DNA from: Shimia sp.
GTDB lineage: Bacteria; Pseudomonadota; Alphaproteobacteria; Rhodobacterales; Rhodobacteraceae
Reading direction: 5' to 3'
Length of the DNA stretch: 55,833 nt
Assembly: GCA_024224295.1 (NCBI GenBank)
Contig: JAAENN010000082.1
Coordinates: 1-55,833, forward strand
Position 1 is the first letter of the stretch, and each line of letters starts with the position of its first letter. The position numbers and the translations under genes are program-made. Positions 1-7,817 of the stretch are shown here, piece by piece. The notes beneath the pieces were generated by a model that worked only from the letters and a program-made list of their open reading frames with translations, did no database searches and was not told the origin of the DNA.

Positions 1-279
1 ATTTTTTGTGTGGAAAGCCCGCAGCCTGGCTGGGCCAAGTTGCGCTTGTTTCTGGTGCTGCCACAGGCGCGAGGATTCGGGTTGGGGCAACATCTTCTGG
101 ACACCTGTTTGGGTTTTGTCCGGGGCGTTGGATACGATGGGGTGACGCTTTGGACGCACCAAAGTCACACGGCAGCCTGTGCATTATATGAAAAAAACGG
201 CTTTACGCTTGAGGCAGAGAAACCGGTGACAAATTTTGGTTGTGATCTCATCGAACAAACCTACAAAATTGCATTTTAG
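1..279 (+). CDS. GNAT-family N-acetyltransferase, C-terminal part (5' end outside window)
   Basis: The frame is open from the first base and ends in TAG at 277-279, giving about 92 residues. The visible part is the acetyl-CoA-binding half of a GNAT fold. LPQARGFGLGQHLL fits the pyrophosphate-binding R/Q-x-x-G-x-G/A loop, and THQSHTAACALYEKNGF is the usual late helix followed by the 'A..LYe..GF' strand. The C-terminal FGCDLIEQTYKI resembles the end of MarR-GNAT fusion proteins, but the N-terminal half is missing, so a fusion cannot be checked. The substrate is unknown. A short GGCGGT/ACCGCC inverted repeat (302-315) lies between this gene and the tRNA and may help end transcription. Confidence 0.75.
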   Translation: MFCVESPQPGWAKLRLFLVLPQARGFGLGQHLLDTCLGFVRGVGYDGVTLWTHQSHTAACALYEKNGFTLEAEKPVTNFGCDLIEQTYKIAF

Positions 280-321
280 GTGCTTGCATCCCCCGAGCAC
301 TGGCGGTAAACCGCCCTTGTT

Positions 322-398
322 GCCGCCTTAGCTCAGTTGGTTAGAGCACTGGTTTGTGGAACCAGGGGTCCTCCGTTCAAGCCGGAGAGGCGGTACCA
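322..398 (+). tRNA. tRNA-His (anticodon GTG)
   Basis: A full cloverleaf can be drawn: acceptor 322-328 with 388-394, anticodon stem 349-353 with 361-365, anticodon GTG at 356-358, T-stem 371-375 with 383-387 around TTCAAGC, and an encoded CCA at 396-398. The base before position 1 is T, the 1:72 pair is G:U, and the discriminator is A. Ordinary bacterial tRNA-His has an extra G-1 opposite C73. The form seen here matches the special tRNA-His known from most alphaproteobacteria, which is read by a divergent histidyl-tRNA synthetase. Confidence 0.95.
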
Positions 399-767
399 CC
401 CCCCCCCAATTTTGACATTTCGGTCTGAAGAGCGGATGCGTGTATCTGCTTTTTGGGGCGAGAATTTATCAAATGTGGGGCGACTGCAGACGGACAGGAA
501 CCGCAGTCGCCCCAGACGTTGACGCACCACTGGGGATGTAAGGGCGTCAACGAAAGTCGACGGGCGAGTGGCCCATCAACGGGGATTGCTTTCGGTCTGC
601 CACCTTTTAGGGGCAGTCCAGTGGCTGAGCGTCGGGCTCAGAGTTAGACTTCACTTCGAAATGCGTGGCACCGCTGGACCCTGGTCGTTTGCAGATGTCG
701 TGTCCGGTTTTGTCGCCGCAGTATTGATCCTTTTGCACATGTGAGTCTGGCCCTCCGGGGTCACAGC
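399..767. other. Gene-free convergent region rich in inverted repeats; possible structured RNA
   Basis: No credible ORF is present. Four inverted repeats follow one another: a perfect 12-bp stem 476-487/503-514, a perfect 9-bp stem 517-525/544-552, a 6-bp hairpin 625-630/636-641, and a 9-bp stem with one G:U pair, 616-624/671-679, that encloses the previous hairpin. A TTGACA hexamer sits at 412-417, but no good -10 is visible at the right spacing. There is no T-tract after the stems, so they do not look like simple terminators. The region lies downstream of both the tRNA (+) and the protease gene (-). A noncoding RNA is an inference; the inverted repeats are seen directly. Confidence 0.4.
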
Positions 768-2156
768 CTATGCAGTCACGTGATAGCCACGTGTCCGATA
801 AGCCTCTGCGATGCGGAAGCAGACGCCTCGAAAAGTAACTTCCTTTGCGAGAGTCTCCTGATCTGGCACTGCGCCATCACGCAGAAAGTCGGTGGACGCG
901 AGAATGATTGCGTGCAGCGCCTCACCTGAAGTGCCATATCCAAAGTAGTCAGCGACGGCGTCCTCAATGTCGAAGGGGATTTGCGCAAACTCGGGGTGCT
1001 GCGCTAGCATGGTGGTGACAAATTCCGCCCATATGTTGCCCTGAACGCTGAAAATACGCCCGGCATCGCCCACGGATTGCGGCGCAAAAGTGCCAGCAGG
1101 GCGGGCCATACCTGTTACCATTTGTAGAACAGAGCGAGGCTTAGTAACTTCGGACGGGTCGTCTGTGACGCTGACCAGATCACAATGTGTGGCAAGTCGC
1201 AAATCAAGCCGTTCCAACACTTGATCCATATGACAGGCCAGAGCGCAGTCACCACCGGGCCAATCATTTCCTTCGCCAGCCATATGTAGCCCAACCGCGT
1301 TCCCGGTGTCTGGATCCACCCAACAGGCACCACTGTCGCCCGGCAGGGAGAGCGCTGCCATCGGAGCTGAAGCGTCCTGAGGGACAAGTCGGAAGCCATC
1401 AATTTCGACAGTTTTGTCTATTCCATGCGCATGAGTGTGTACGACTTTATACGTGCCAATACCATCCACTCGCGCGTGCGTCAGGCCAGTGGTACGACCA
1501 TATTTACATAGGTTTCGACCTAGCGCAGCCCGGGCGACGCCGGTCAAAGGCAGGTCTAGTTGTTTCAATGAAGGGTGCCACGGCGTGGCGCCTGTCAGCG
1601 TAGCAAAAGCGGCGTCCCCTTGGCGCGACAGCATGGATTTGATCAGTCGCCCGATTGGCAGGTCGGACGTGTTATATCCATAAACCAGATCGCTGTCCGC
1701 TCCTGCAGGAGACGATAGGACATGCCAATTGGACAGTATGCCGGGTTTGCCTGTGGCGCGGTCAATGGCAATCGCGCCGATGGTGCCTGCGTTGGCGCCT
1801 CGGCGCTGGCAGGGGCTGCCGGACAAAAGTGTGGTGGCGAAGGTGTTTTGGCTATCGCCTTGATCGCGGTGCACCTTGTAGGTGCTGGACACGACATCCA
1901 CTGGGAAACCGTTGATGCGACTTACGATGCGTTGGCCTGGGTCCAATTCGTCCTCAGGCAACTTTGCATCTACATGCACCCGCAGACAAACCTTGTTGGT
2001 GGCCAAGCCTCCAACACGCTTGAAGCCAATGTCGTAACCGGTCACATCCGCGCGATCTCGGTACATTTCACGCAAAGCCTCGAGCGCCTCTTGGCGCGCG
2101 CCATTTGAAGCCGTTTGAATGGCGGGTGTTCGTTCGGTTGGACGGGGGCGGGACAT
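768..2156 (-). CDS. Trypsin-fold (S1-like) serine peptidase domain protein
   Basis: 462 residues, preceded by a strong ribosome-binding site (AAAGGAGG, 6 nt before the ATG). The central part is a chymotrypsin-like double barrel with all three catalytic residues in canonical context: His145 in LSNWHVL, Asp181 in GDAAFA and Ser275 in LPGDSGACW. There is no signal peptide or membrane segment, so it is probably cytoplasmic or released another way. The first 110 residues and the last 120 are not recognised; the C-terminal part (DIEDAVADYFGYG) could be a binding domain. It is divergent from the YcaO gene with 84-144 bp between starts, depending on the YcaO start used. It could act as a regulatory or maturation protease for a neighbour, but the substrate is unknown. 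Family assignment is good; role is inference. Confidence 0.75.
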   Translation of the reverse strand: MSRPRPTERTPAIQTASNGARQEALEALREMYRDRADVTGYDIGFKRVGGLATNKVCLRVHVDAKLPEDELDPGQRIVSRINGFPVDVVSSTYKVHRDQGDSQNTFATTLLSGSPCQRRGANAGTIGAIAIDRATGKPGILSNWHVLSSPAGADSDLVYGYNTSDLPIGRLIKSMLSRQGDAAFATLTGATPWHPSLKQLDLPLTGVARAALGRNLCKYGRTTGLTHARVDGIGTYKVVHTHAHGIDKTVEIDGFRLVPQDASAPMAALSLPGDSGACWVDPDTGNAVGLHMAGEGNDWPGGDCALACHMDQVLERLDLRLATHCDLVSVTDDPSEVTKPRSVLQMVTGMARPAGTFAPQSVGDAGRIFSVQGNIWAEFVTTMLAQHPEFAQIPFDIEDAVADYFGYGTSGEALHAIILASTDFLRDGAVPDQETLAKEVTFRGVCFRIAEAYRTRGYHVTA

Positions 2157-2300
2157 AGGAACCTCCTTTTGGTCGTCTTTGAGGTTACTGTGTCAAAGCC
2201 AGCGTTATTCTTGCGTGATTTACTTTGATCGCCTTGTATTGTGGGCGATGTGGCGGTGGTTTTTACCAAAAAACATAACTCTTGGGGGAATCAGGGCAGA

Positions 2301-3353
2301 ATGTTCACGGAATTGCGGGAGTTCGAGCGCCCCTTGGGGGGCGAGATTGTAGTGCCAGATGAGGCCCCGGCGTTTTGTACGGATGTGTTGGCACAATTGG
2401 ACTACTTGTTTCTTGGACACCCCAGCGCGGTGCCGGCTTTGACGATCGCGGGCGGTTTGTTGGCTGATGGTACGTCGGTTTCCGGCGCCGGCGAGAGCCG
2501 GTGTGCGGCATTGGTTCGGTTGGCCGGTGAGGCCGCTGAGCAATTGGGATTGCGCGCAGTCGTGGCGGGTTTGTCACCTAGTGGAAATGTGCCGCTGTTG
2601 GACTGGAATGGTGTTTATGCCGGACATGGAGCGCGGACGGTTCTTCCACTAACGTCCACCGATACCGCGGGATTCTCCGAAGGGTTGGCTGCACACACCG
2701 AGATTGCATCCGCACGGCTGCATGGGGTGCTTGAACTGTTTGAGCGGGACGCTGCGGCGCATTGGTGGGCTGGGGCCACGCCGGCGGTTTTGCTGACGGA
2801 TGCTGAGGAAGCCGTGGTGGAGGCGCTTGGAGCACGGCCAAATCGCCAGACGCGGATTGTGGATGTGACCTGTGACACTGGCGTGCCGGTGGTCGTCGCG
2901 GCGTCTTTTGACGATTGCGGTGCCGATTTTTGCTTTGGCGCGGCGGCGGGGGCATCTTTGGTGGCAGCAATTGGGGGCGCATTGCGAGAACTCGGAGCCG
3001 CGGAGTTTGGCCAGATATTGGAGCAATCCCGAGGGGGGAAGGACACTGTCGAAAAACATGGTCAAAGCGCTGACACACTAACACTTTCTGTTTTGGAAAC
3101 GCAGATGGTTGCGCAGAAAATCTCGCTTAAAACGAAAGTCAATATGTGCAATACAATCGCCAAAGGAGAGTGGCGTGGCATTCTCCGCAGGAATGGGATT
3201 GGTATTGTTGATCTTGGTTGTGTTGGGGGGCATTTTCGGGTCATCAAAGCGGTGAGCGCTGAGTTGCAGCCTGGTCGGGAAACCTATGATTGTCCACGGT
3301 TTCAGGAAGCGCTTTTGGGGAAAACACGACGGACGCAGGAACCTCTGTACTAA
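2301..3353 (+). CDS. YcaO-domain protein (TOMM cyclodehydratase-like)
   Basis: 350 residues from ATG 2301; a GTG at 2241 would add 20 residues but has no ribosome-binding site. YcaO hallmarks occur in order: an early GEAAEQL helix in place of the usual 'E-A-x-E-R', then LHGVLELFERDAAAHWW (the second ATP/Mg glutamate motif), then AIGGALRELGAAEF where 'AL-x-E-xx-Q' is expected, and a C-terminal GIVDLG...FRVIKA strand pair. YcaO enzymes use ATP to activate peptide amides, giving azolines, thioamides or amidines. No Pro-rich C-terminal tail (as in azoline-forming YcaOs), no TfuA and no E1-like partner is seen here. Several ATP-site positions deviate (R to Q in the first motif; the Gln of the third not obvious). 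The stop overlaps the next start (TAATG), so the gene is translationally coupled to the BTAD regulator. Confidence 0.75.
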   Translation: MFTELREFERPLGGEIVVPDEAPAFCTDVLAQLDYLFLGHPSAVPALTIAGGLLADGTSVSGAGESRCAALVRLAGEAAEQLGLRAVVAGLSPSGNVPLLDWNGVYAGHGARTVLPLTSTDTAGFSEGLAAHTEIASARLHGVLELFERDAAAHWWAGATPAVLLTDAEEAVVEALGARPNRQTRIVDVTCDTGVPVVVAASFDDCGADFCFGAAAGASLVAAIGGALRELGAAEFGQILEQSRGGKDTVEKHGQSADTLTLSVLETQMVAQKISLKTKVNMCNTIAKGEWRGILRRNGIGIVDLGCVGGHFRVIKAVSAELQPGRETYDCPRFQEALLGKTRRTQEPLY

Positions 3354-5380
3354 TGGAGCGGAACCAGACCAACTCTGCGGCGCCGGACAGGGCGCGGCAG
3401 CGACTTCAGATTGATGTGATCGGCGGGTTTCAGGCCCGCTGTAACGGCGTACGTGTCGAGATCAAGAAAAAGAAGGCCGCGGCTCTGCTGGTTTTGTTGG
3501 CCTTGTCCCCTGAGGTGCGCATGACGCGGGAAAAGCTGCGTGGGGCGCTCTGGCCGGACAGTTCAGAAACCGCGGCTCAGACCAGTTTGCGCAATGCGGT
3601 TTGGGCGCTGAAATCCGCGCTCAAGGAAGCTGGTTTTGACGGATTTTTCACCAATCGCAGCGACATCTGGCTGGCGCAGGAACGGGTGTCTGTAGATCTG
3701 GATATGCTGCTAGACGCAGCGGATCAGGGCGATATGGCCAAGGTGTTGCGGGTTGATCCGCAAAAGTTGGCTTTGTTTGACCGTGATCAGGTTGAAATCA
3801 ACGATATTTTTTCCTCTCGAGTGATTGAGACAGCGCAACACGTCAGCGGCATGATGCGTCATCGTCTGAACGCGGCGGCCGATCGGGCGGGCTCCAAGAA
3901 AGAACAGCTGGAGATTCTGCAGTTTGTCGCGGGAATGGATCCGGCCGATGAAGGCGCTGCACGGCGATTGATCGAGGCTTATTGGAAAAGCGGACAGATT
4001 GCGAATGCACTGACGGTGTATCAGTCGCTTTGGAGCCTGTTGGATCAAGAGTATGGCGAAGAGCCCTCGGAAGAGACGCAGCAACTTGTCGTTGATATCA
4101 AGTCACCCGCCAGTGCCTTGACTCCTACGACCCTGCGCCCGGTGATTGTCGTTGCGCAGCCTAATTACGCACATCTTGAGGCGGTTCGCGCTGGCGAGGC
4201 AGAAGTGCTACGCCAAGCTTTGTGCGCCAATCTTTCGCGGTTTCGTGAGTGGCAGATTTTCGACGCGGCCCTAATGACGGAACAGGCCCAGGTGGGCGAA
4301 CCGGGGGCCGCGAGCTATTCTCTGGTATTGCAGCCGCAGGATCGGGGCAACGAGTTGGCCTGTCGCGCTGTGCTGTCAGACCGAGGCACGGGCGAGTTGT
4401 TGTGGTCTGAGGCGCTGACCGATGCGGGGCAGATCACATTGGCAGAAGGGCCGGGCGCGGCGGAGCGCCTGGCGGTGGCATTGAACCTGCATCTTTCGGC
4501 GTTCAAGGGTCCGCTGATCGCAACCAACAAAACCGCACCAAGTGCCTATGAGCGCTGGGTTGAAGCGCAAGGGCATATTTTGCAGTTTACGTTGGAAGGT
4601 TGGAAGACTGCAGAGGGTTTGTTGGATGATTTGATCCGGGATTATCCCGAGTTCAGTCGGGCCTATTCCAGCCGCGCGTCGATTGAGAATATGCGGCAGA
4701 TCTCCTTTCCGGGCCTGTACAGCTCGCCTGAGATGCATGTCGAAGGCTTGCGACTGGCGCAGCGCGCGATTGAGCTGGACCCGATGGACAGCCGGGGGCA
4801 GTTGGCTATGGGCTGGTCGGCTGCCATGTCGCGGCAGTTTGAGCAGGCGGAATTGGCCTTTGATTTGGCGTTTCAATACAATGAAAATGACCCTTGGACG
4901 ATGACATCCTCGGCGGTGGGGCTGGCATTTTGCAATCAGCAGGAGGCGTCCAGCCGTCTTCTCGATCTGCTGTTCAAGCTGAAGTTCCGTTTGCAGCCCT
5001 CACATTGGAGCTACGTTGCGGCGACGCGGTTCATGGCTGGAGACTACGAGGGATGTATCGCGGCGTCAGAGAAGTCTGAGGAGATTTCCCACGACGTGCC
5101 GGCCTGGCATGCCTCCGCACTAGGGTTGGTGGGACGGCTGCCTGAAGCGGCCTCGGTGGCGCGGCGGTTTGAGAGCATTGCGCGGGCCAACTGGGTGGCC
5201 GAAGGGCCGCCGGAGCGTGCGGAGATCACCCGGTGGTTGGTCTCAGGCTTCCCGATCCGCGACCGGAATGTCTGGCTTGCGCTGCGAGATGGTTTGCGTT
5301 TGGCGGATATGCCAGTCCCTGATTTGATCCAAAGCGACAAAGTTGCGCTTGGATATCAATTGGATCCCGGCACATCCTAA
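3353..5380 (+). CDS. BTAD/SARP-type transcriptional regulator with TPR C-terminus
   Basis: 675 residues from ATG 3353, whose A is the last base of the YcaO stop; AGGA lies upstream. Residues about 17-110 form an OmpR-type winged helix (LRGALWPDSSETAAQTSLRN, with basic KKKKAAALL), followed by a bacterial transcriptional activation domain to about 250 (IEAYWKSGQIANALTVYQSL). The rest has a non-recognised alpha/beta middle part and TPR-like helices (AYSSRASIENM, RAIELDPMDSRGQLAMG). There is no membrane segment. SARP-like regulators usually bind direct repeats near promoters of secondary metabolite or stress genes. The context makes it the likely controller of the YcaO gene or of the facing peroxidase pair; this is inference. 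Confidence 0.8.
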   Translation: MERNQTNSAAPDRARQRLQIDVIGGFQARCNGVRVEIKKKKAAALLVLLALSPEVRMTREKLRGALWPDSSETAAQTSLRNAVWALKSALKEAGFDGFFTNRSDIWLAQERVSVDLDMLLDAADQGDMAKVLRVDPQKLALFDRDQVEINDIFSSRVIETAQHVSGMMRHRLNAAADRAGSKKEQLEILQFVAGMDPADEGAARRLIEAYWKSGQIANALTVYQSLWSLLDQEYGEEPSEETQQLVVDIKSPASALTPTTLRPVIVVAQPNYAHLEAVRAGEAEVLRQALCANLSRFREWQIFDAALMTEQAQVGEPGAASYSLVLQPQDRGNELACRAVLSDRGTGELLWSEALTDAGQITLAEGPGAAERLAVALNLHLSAFKGPLIATNKTAPSAYERWVEAQGHILQFTLEGWKTAEGLLDDLIRDYPEFSRAYSSRASIENMRQISFPGLYSSPEMHVEGLRLAQRAIELDPMDSRGQLAMGWSAAMSRQFEQAELAFDLAFQYNENDPWTMTSSAVGLAFCNQQEASSRLLDLLFKLKFRLQPSHWSYVAATRFMAGDYEGCIAASEKSEEISHDVPAWHASALGLVGRLPEAASVARRFESIARANWVAEGPPERAEITRWLVSGFPIRDRNVWLALRDGLRLADMPVPDLIQSDKVALGYQLDPGTS

Positions 5381-5395
5381 TGTTTTACCGCGAGG

Positions 5396-5767
5396 CTATA
5401 CGCATTTGCGTAGGGCGTAATCTGCGATGCGTTTGGAGCGGAAGTTGTGCTCTTCCTCTGCTGGTGTAACCAGCGTTGCATCATAGGCTTCGTCGTAGAA
5501 ATCCGGCAGCGTATAGGGGCTGGGCGGTGGCAGGTCGAGGTCGTCGGGGTGTGGTAGCATGATGCTCACGACCTTCTGATCCGGCGCGTTAAAAATTTGC
5601 AGCGGGTCCGCGTCTTTGAAGTCTTCCGAAAGTTCGGCCACGTTGCTTGGGACCTGGGCCCGAAAGTCGCCCACAGTGGCTGGCACCGTGTCGGCATTGC
5701 GTGCCCAGCCTTGCAGGATTTCTCCCATCTTTAGGTAGTTTTTGATTTTGATCTCATATGGATCCAT
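5396..5767 (-). CDS. Small acidic protein of unknown function, paired with heme peroxidase
   Basis: 123 residues with a good ribosome-binding site (AAGGAGG, 6 nt from the ATG). No family recognised. It is acidic overall, with a predicted N-terminal amphipathic helix (DPYEIKIKNYLKMGEILQGWAR), a Pro-rich centre (LPPPSPYTLPDFY) and a single Cys one residue before the end. There is no signal peptide. It begins 30 nt after the peroxidase stop and on the same strand, so the two are almost certainly one operon. Options are a peroxidase partner or a substrate of the nearby YcaO/protease enzymes. Nothing in the sequence shows a clear leader/core division, so a RiPP precursor role is only a possibility. 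Confidence 0.6.
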   Translation of the reverse strand: MDPYEIKIKNYLKMGEILQGWARNADTVPATVGDFRAQVPSNVAELSEDFKDADPLQIFNAPDQKVVSIMLPHPDDLDLPPPSPYTLPDFYDEAYDATLVTPAEEEHNFRSKRIADYALRKCV

Positions 5768-5797
5768 TGGTTGTCCTCCTTGTTGAGACAGTGGTTT

Positions 5798-7375
5798 TCA
5801 AGTAATTTCGGTTGCTGTGATCAAAGTTGGCATGTCTCGGATGGGTGCAGGACCATAGGTGGCTTGTTCAAGAGCCACGGCGATGTGGTCGTCGGTGGTC
5901 ATGGGGGTGTCGTCAGCAAAGACAGGGCCGAAGGCTGCGCCAAGGATTAGGCCGCCTAGGGGGCCATAGGTGGCCCCGTTGGAGCCGTCGATCTGCGCCT
6001 CGAGCGCGAGGAAGGTCACAAGCGGCAGGTTGGCGGTGATGGTGGTTTTGTCGGTATCCGACATAGGTGGTTTGTGCCCCGAACGCACGGCCGCGTCGAG
6101 CGCGGCCATGCCAGTGGCGGCTACGCGGTCATAGTGGGTGGCGGCCTCAAAGGGCACGGCAATGCCTTGCGCAGTAAGCGCGGCGGCGGAGGCGGCAATC
6201 AGGTCCTGAACGCGGCCCAGACCAACCCATTTCTCGCGCACGAGATCGCGCATGGCGGTGCCTGCAGGGTAGCTTTCCTTTGTTGGTTTGCCAGCGGTTG
6301 CCAAAGTCATGCCGTCGGCCGTGTGGGGGCCAAAGCGGATGGCCCAGTTGAAGTTGTCTGCTAGAGGTGCATCGGGCGCGGTGAAGAACAGATCCCAGTC
6401 AATCTTCCAATCAATCGGTGTGGGCACCATACCGGGTTCGTGCAGGGATGAGTGGTTGATGATCTTGCGCAGATCAACTTCGCCGAGATCATGTCCCGCA
6501 ACGCCGTTGTTCAGCATATATTCGGGACGCACCATGCTATGAGCCATGCGCGCAATGCCGTAGGCAAAGAGGTCGTTGGTTTCTGCGGCGTCGCGACCCA
6601 GCGGCTCCAAATTTGGTGTATCGTCAAACAAGGACAGCACATTTGCAGGCATAATGCGCGGTAGCAGGTCATGGCGCAGAATGCGGCGGTAGATACGCGT
6701 GGTTGCGTGGCGGGCCACGCGAGAACGGTGATGTGGCGGGATTTGGGCTTGTGTGCCGGGCATTGGCACAGTCGCAGTTTGCGTCACGAGCTTATTGTAA
6801 ACCGCGTGGAAGAATGCGGTCAGCTGCGCCAAAATGTTGTTGTCGTCATTGCGGGAGTCTGGGATCAGCACATCGGTGAAAGGGCCATCTGCCTCAGGCG
6901 CATCGGCACTGTAGCGGCCGCGGGGCAGGTCGGCTGCAGGCGCAAGGCGATCATCCGCCATGCGGCCTGCCGGGCGGAACTTGCCAAGACGAAGCCGGTG
7001 GGTACCGTCGCGGTGGTTCATGTCAAAGGCATGCGGGCACACAATTGGGCCGCCACCAAATAGGGTTTCCAACCCAAGCTTTTCCTGACGCAGGTTTTGC
7101 GAGCGTCCGCCGATGTCATCAAAGGCTCGGGGAACCAGCGAGCTGAACACTAGGTCGTGTCCCGCGAGTTGAAAGAGGTAAGAATAACCTGCTGGCACTC
7201 CGGGGTGGTTGCCGCTTGGTTTATTAAGAAAGCCTTTGGCGGCATTTGTGGAGCTGTTGTTATTGTTAAGCAAGGTCGCAAGGTAGATGGTCATTTCCTC
7301 AGTGAGGGAGGAGCGATGAGACTCGCCGCCGGAGGGGGCGAAGACGTCATCAACTTCAAGATCACGGTGCGACAT
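5798..7375 (-). CDS. Animal-type heme peroxidase family protein, divergent active site
   Basis: 525 residues from ATG 7375 (AAAAGGA upstream; a GTG at 7405 is less likely). The alpha-helical peroxidase-cyclooxygenase fold is recognisable: FQLAGHDLVF (distal His73), ILAQLTAFFHAVYNKL (181-196), the IYRRILRHDLLPRI helix, AYGIARMAHSMVRPEYMLN (proximal His279), and a GPLGGLILGA tail. The LREHN-type motif that normally supplies the distal Arg and the heme-linked Glu reads HAVYN here, so both are replaced by Ala and Val. There is no signal peptide, unlike many secreted bacterial homologues. It could be a peroxidase with changed chemistry, or a heme protein without classical peroxidase activity. It forms an operon with the 123-residue protein downstream. 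Confidence 0.75.
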   Translation of the reverse strand: MSHRDLEVDDVFAPSGGESHRSSLTEEMTIYLATLLNNNNSSTNAAKGFLNKPSGNHPGVPAGYSYLFQLAGHDLVFSSLVPRAFDDIGGRSQNLRQEKLGLETLFGGGPIVCPHAFDMNHRDGTHRLRLGKFRPAGRMADDRLAPAADLPRGRYSADAPEADGPFTDVLIPDSRNDDNNILAQLTAFFHAVYNKLVTQTATVPMPGTQAQIPPHHRSRVARHATTRIYRRILRHDLLPRIMPANVLSLFDDTPNLEPLGRDAAETNDLFAYGIARMAHSMVRPEYMLNNGVAGHDLGEVDLRKIINHSSLHEPGMVPTPIDWKIDWDLFFTAPDAPLADNFNWAIRFGPHTADGMTLATAGKPTKESYPAGTAMRDLVREKWVGLGRVQDLIAASAAALTAQGIAVPFEAATHYDRVAATGMAALDAAVRSGHKPPMSDTDKTTITANLPLVTFLALEAQIDGSNGATYGPLGGLILGAAFGPVFADDTPMTTDDHIAVALEQATYGPAPIRDMPTLITATEIT

Positions 7376-7817
7376 TGGCTCAGTCCTTTTGATTGCTGAG
7401 ACCACTCTAACGGGAAATTCGAATTTTAGTTAAAATGTATCTAGAGCGCGCATTTTCGCGCTTTTGCGAAGAAAGTAAGGGGAAAACTGGGAAAGCTTTG
7501 TCACATGTGACGAAACCGCGTTAACGGAATCACGATTTGTTAACGGCGGATTCTTGCTGATGCGTTGAAGTGAGGCTGCGGTTTTTAACAGGTCGGTTCA
7601 CCATTTTGTGCTCGAAAACCCGGTTGGAGAAATGCGCCAAATCGCGTAGTCTGTTTCCTTATTGCAAGGAATGCCGCGTTTTTGACATTACTGTTTCCAT
7701 CTGGGAGCTGATTGGTGTGTTTGACGGTAAAATTGTTGCGTGGCGCTCCTAGCTGTTGGACGATTAAACGAACTATTAACCATAATTTCTTTTCAGGACC
7801 CTTTTGGGAGTGCAGGC
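7376..7817. promoter_or_regulatory. Divergent intergenic region with palindrome and direct repeats
   Basis: This 442-bp gap separates the peroxidase operon (-) from the LysM/FecR operon (+). No ORF is credible. A perfect 12-bp palindrome, GTCACATGTGAC, lies at 7500-7511. It is followed by two copies of GTTAACGG at 7520-7527 and 7539-7546 (19 bp start to start, same orientation). Short GCGCG/CGCGC arms flank CATTTT at about 7447-7462. Tandem same-orientation repeats are the type of site that SARP-like regulators use, but no such link is shown here. Promoters for both operons must lie in this stretch. Confidence 0.4.

Noticed and set aside
399-767. Possible tmRNA (permuted ssrA) because the region is stem-rich and follows a tRNA
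   Set aside because: No tag-coding stretch (A-N-D-N like), no CCA-ending acceptor piece and no tRNA-like T-arm could be found in this stretch.
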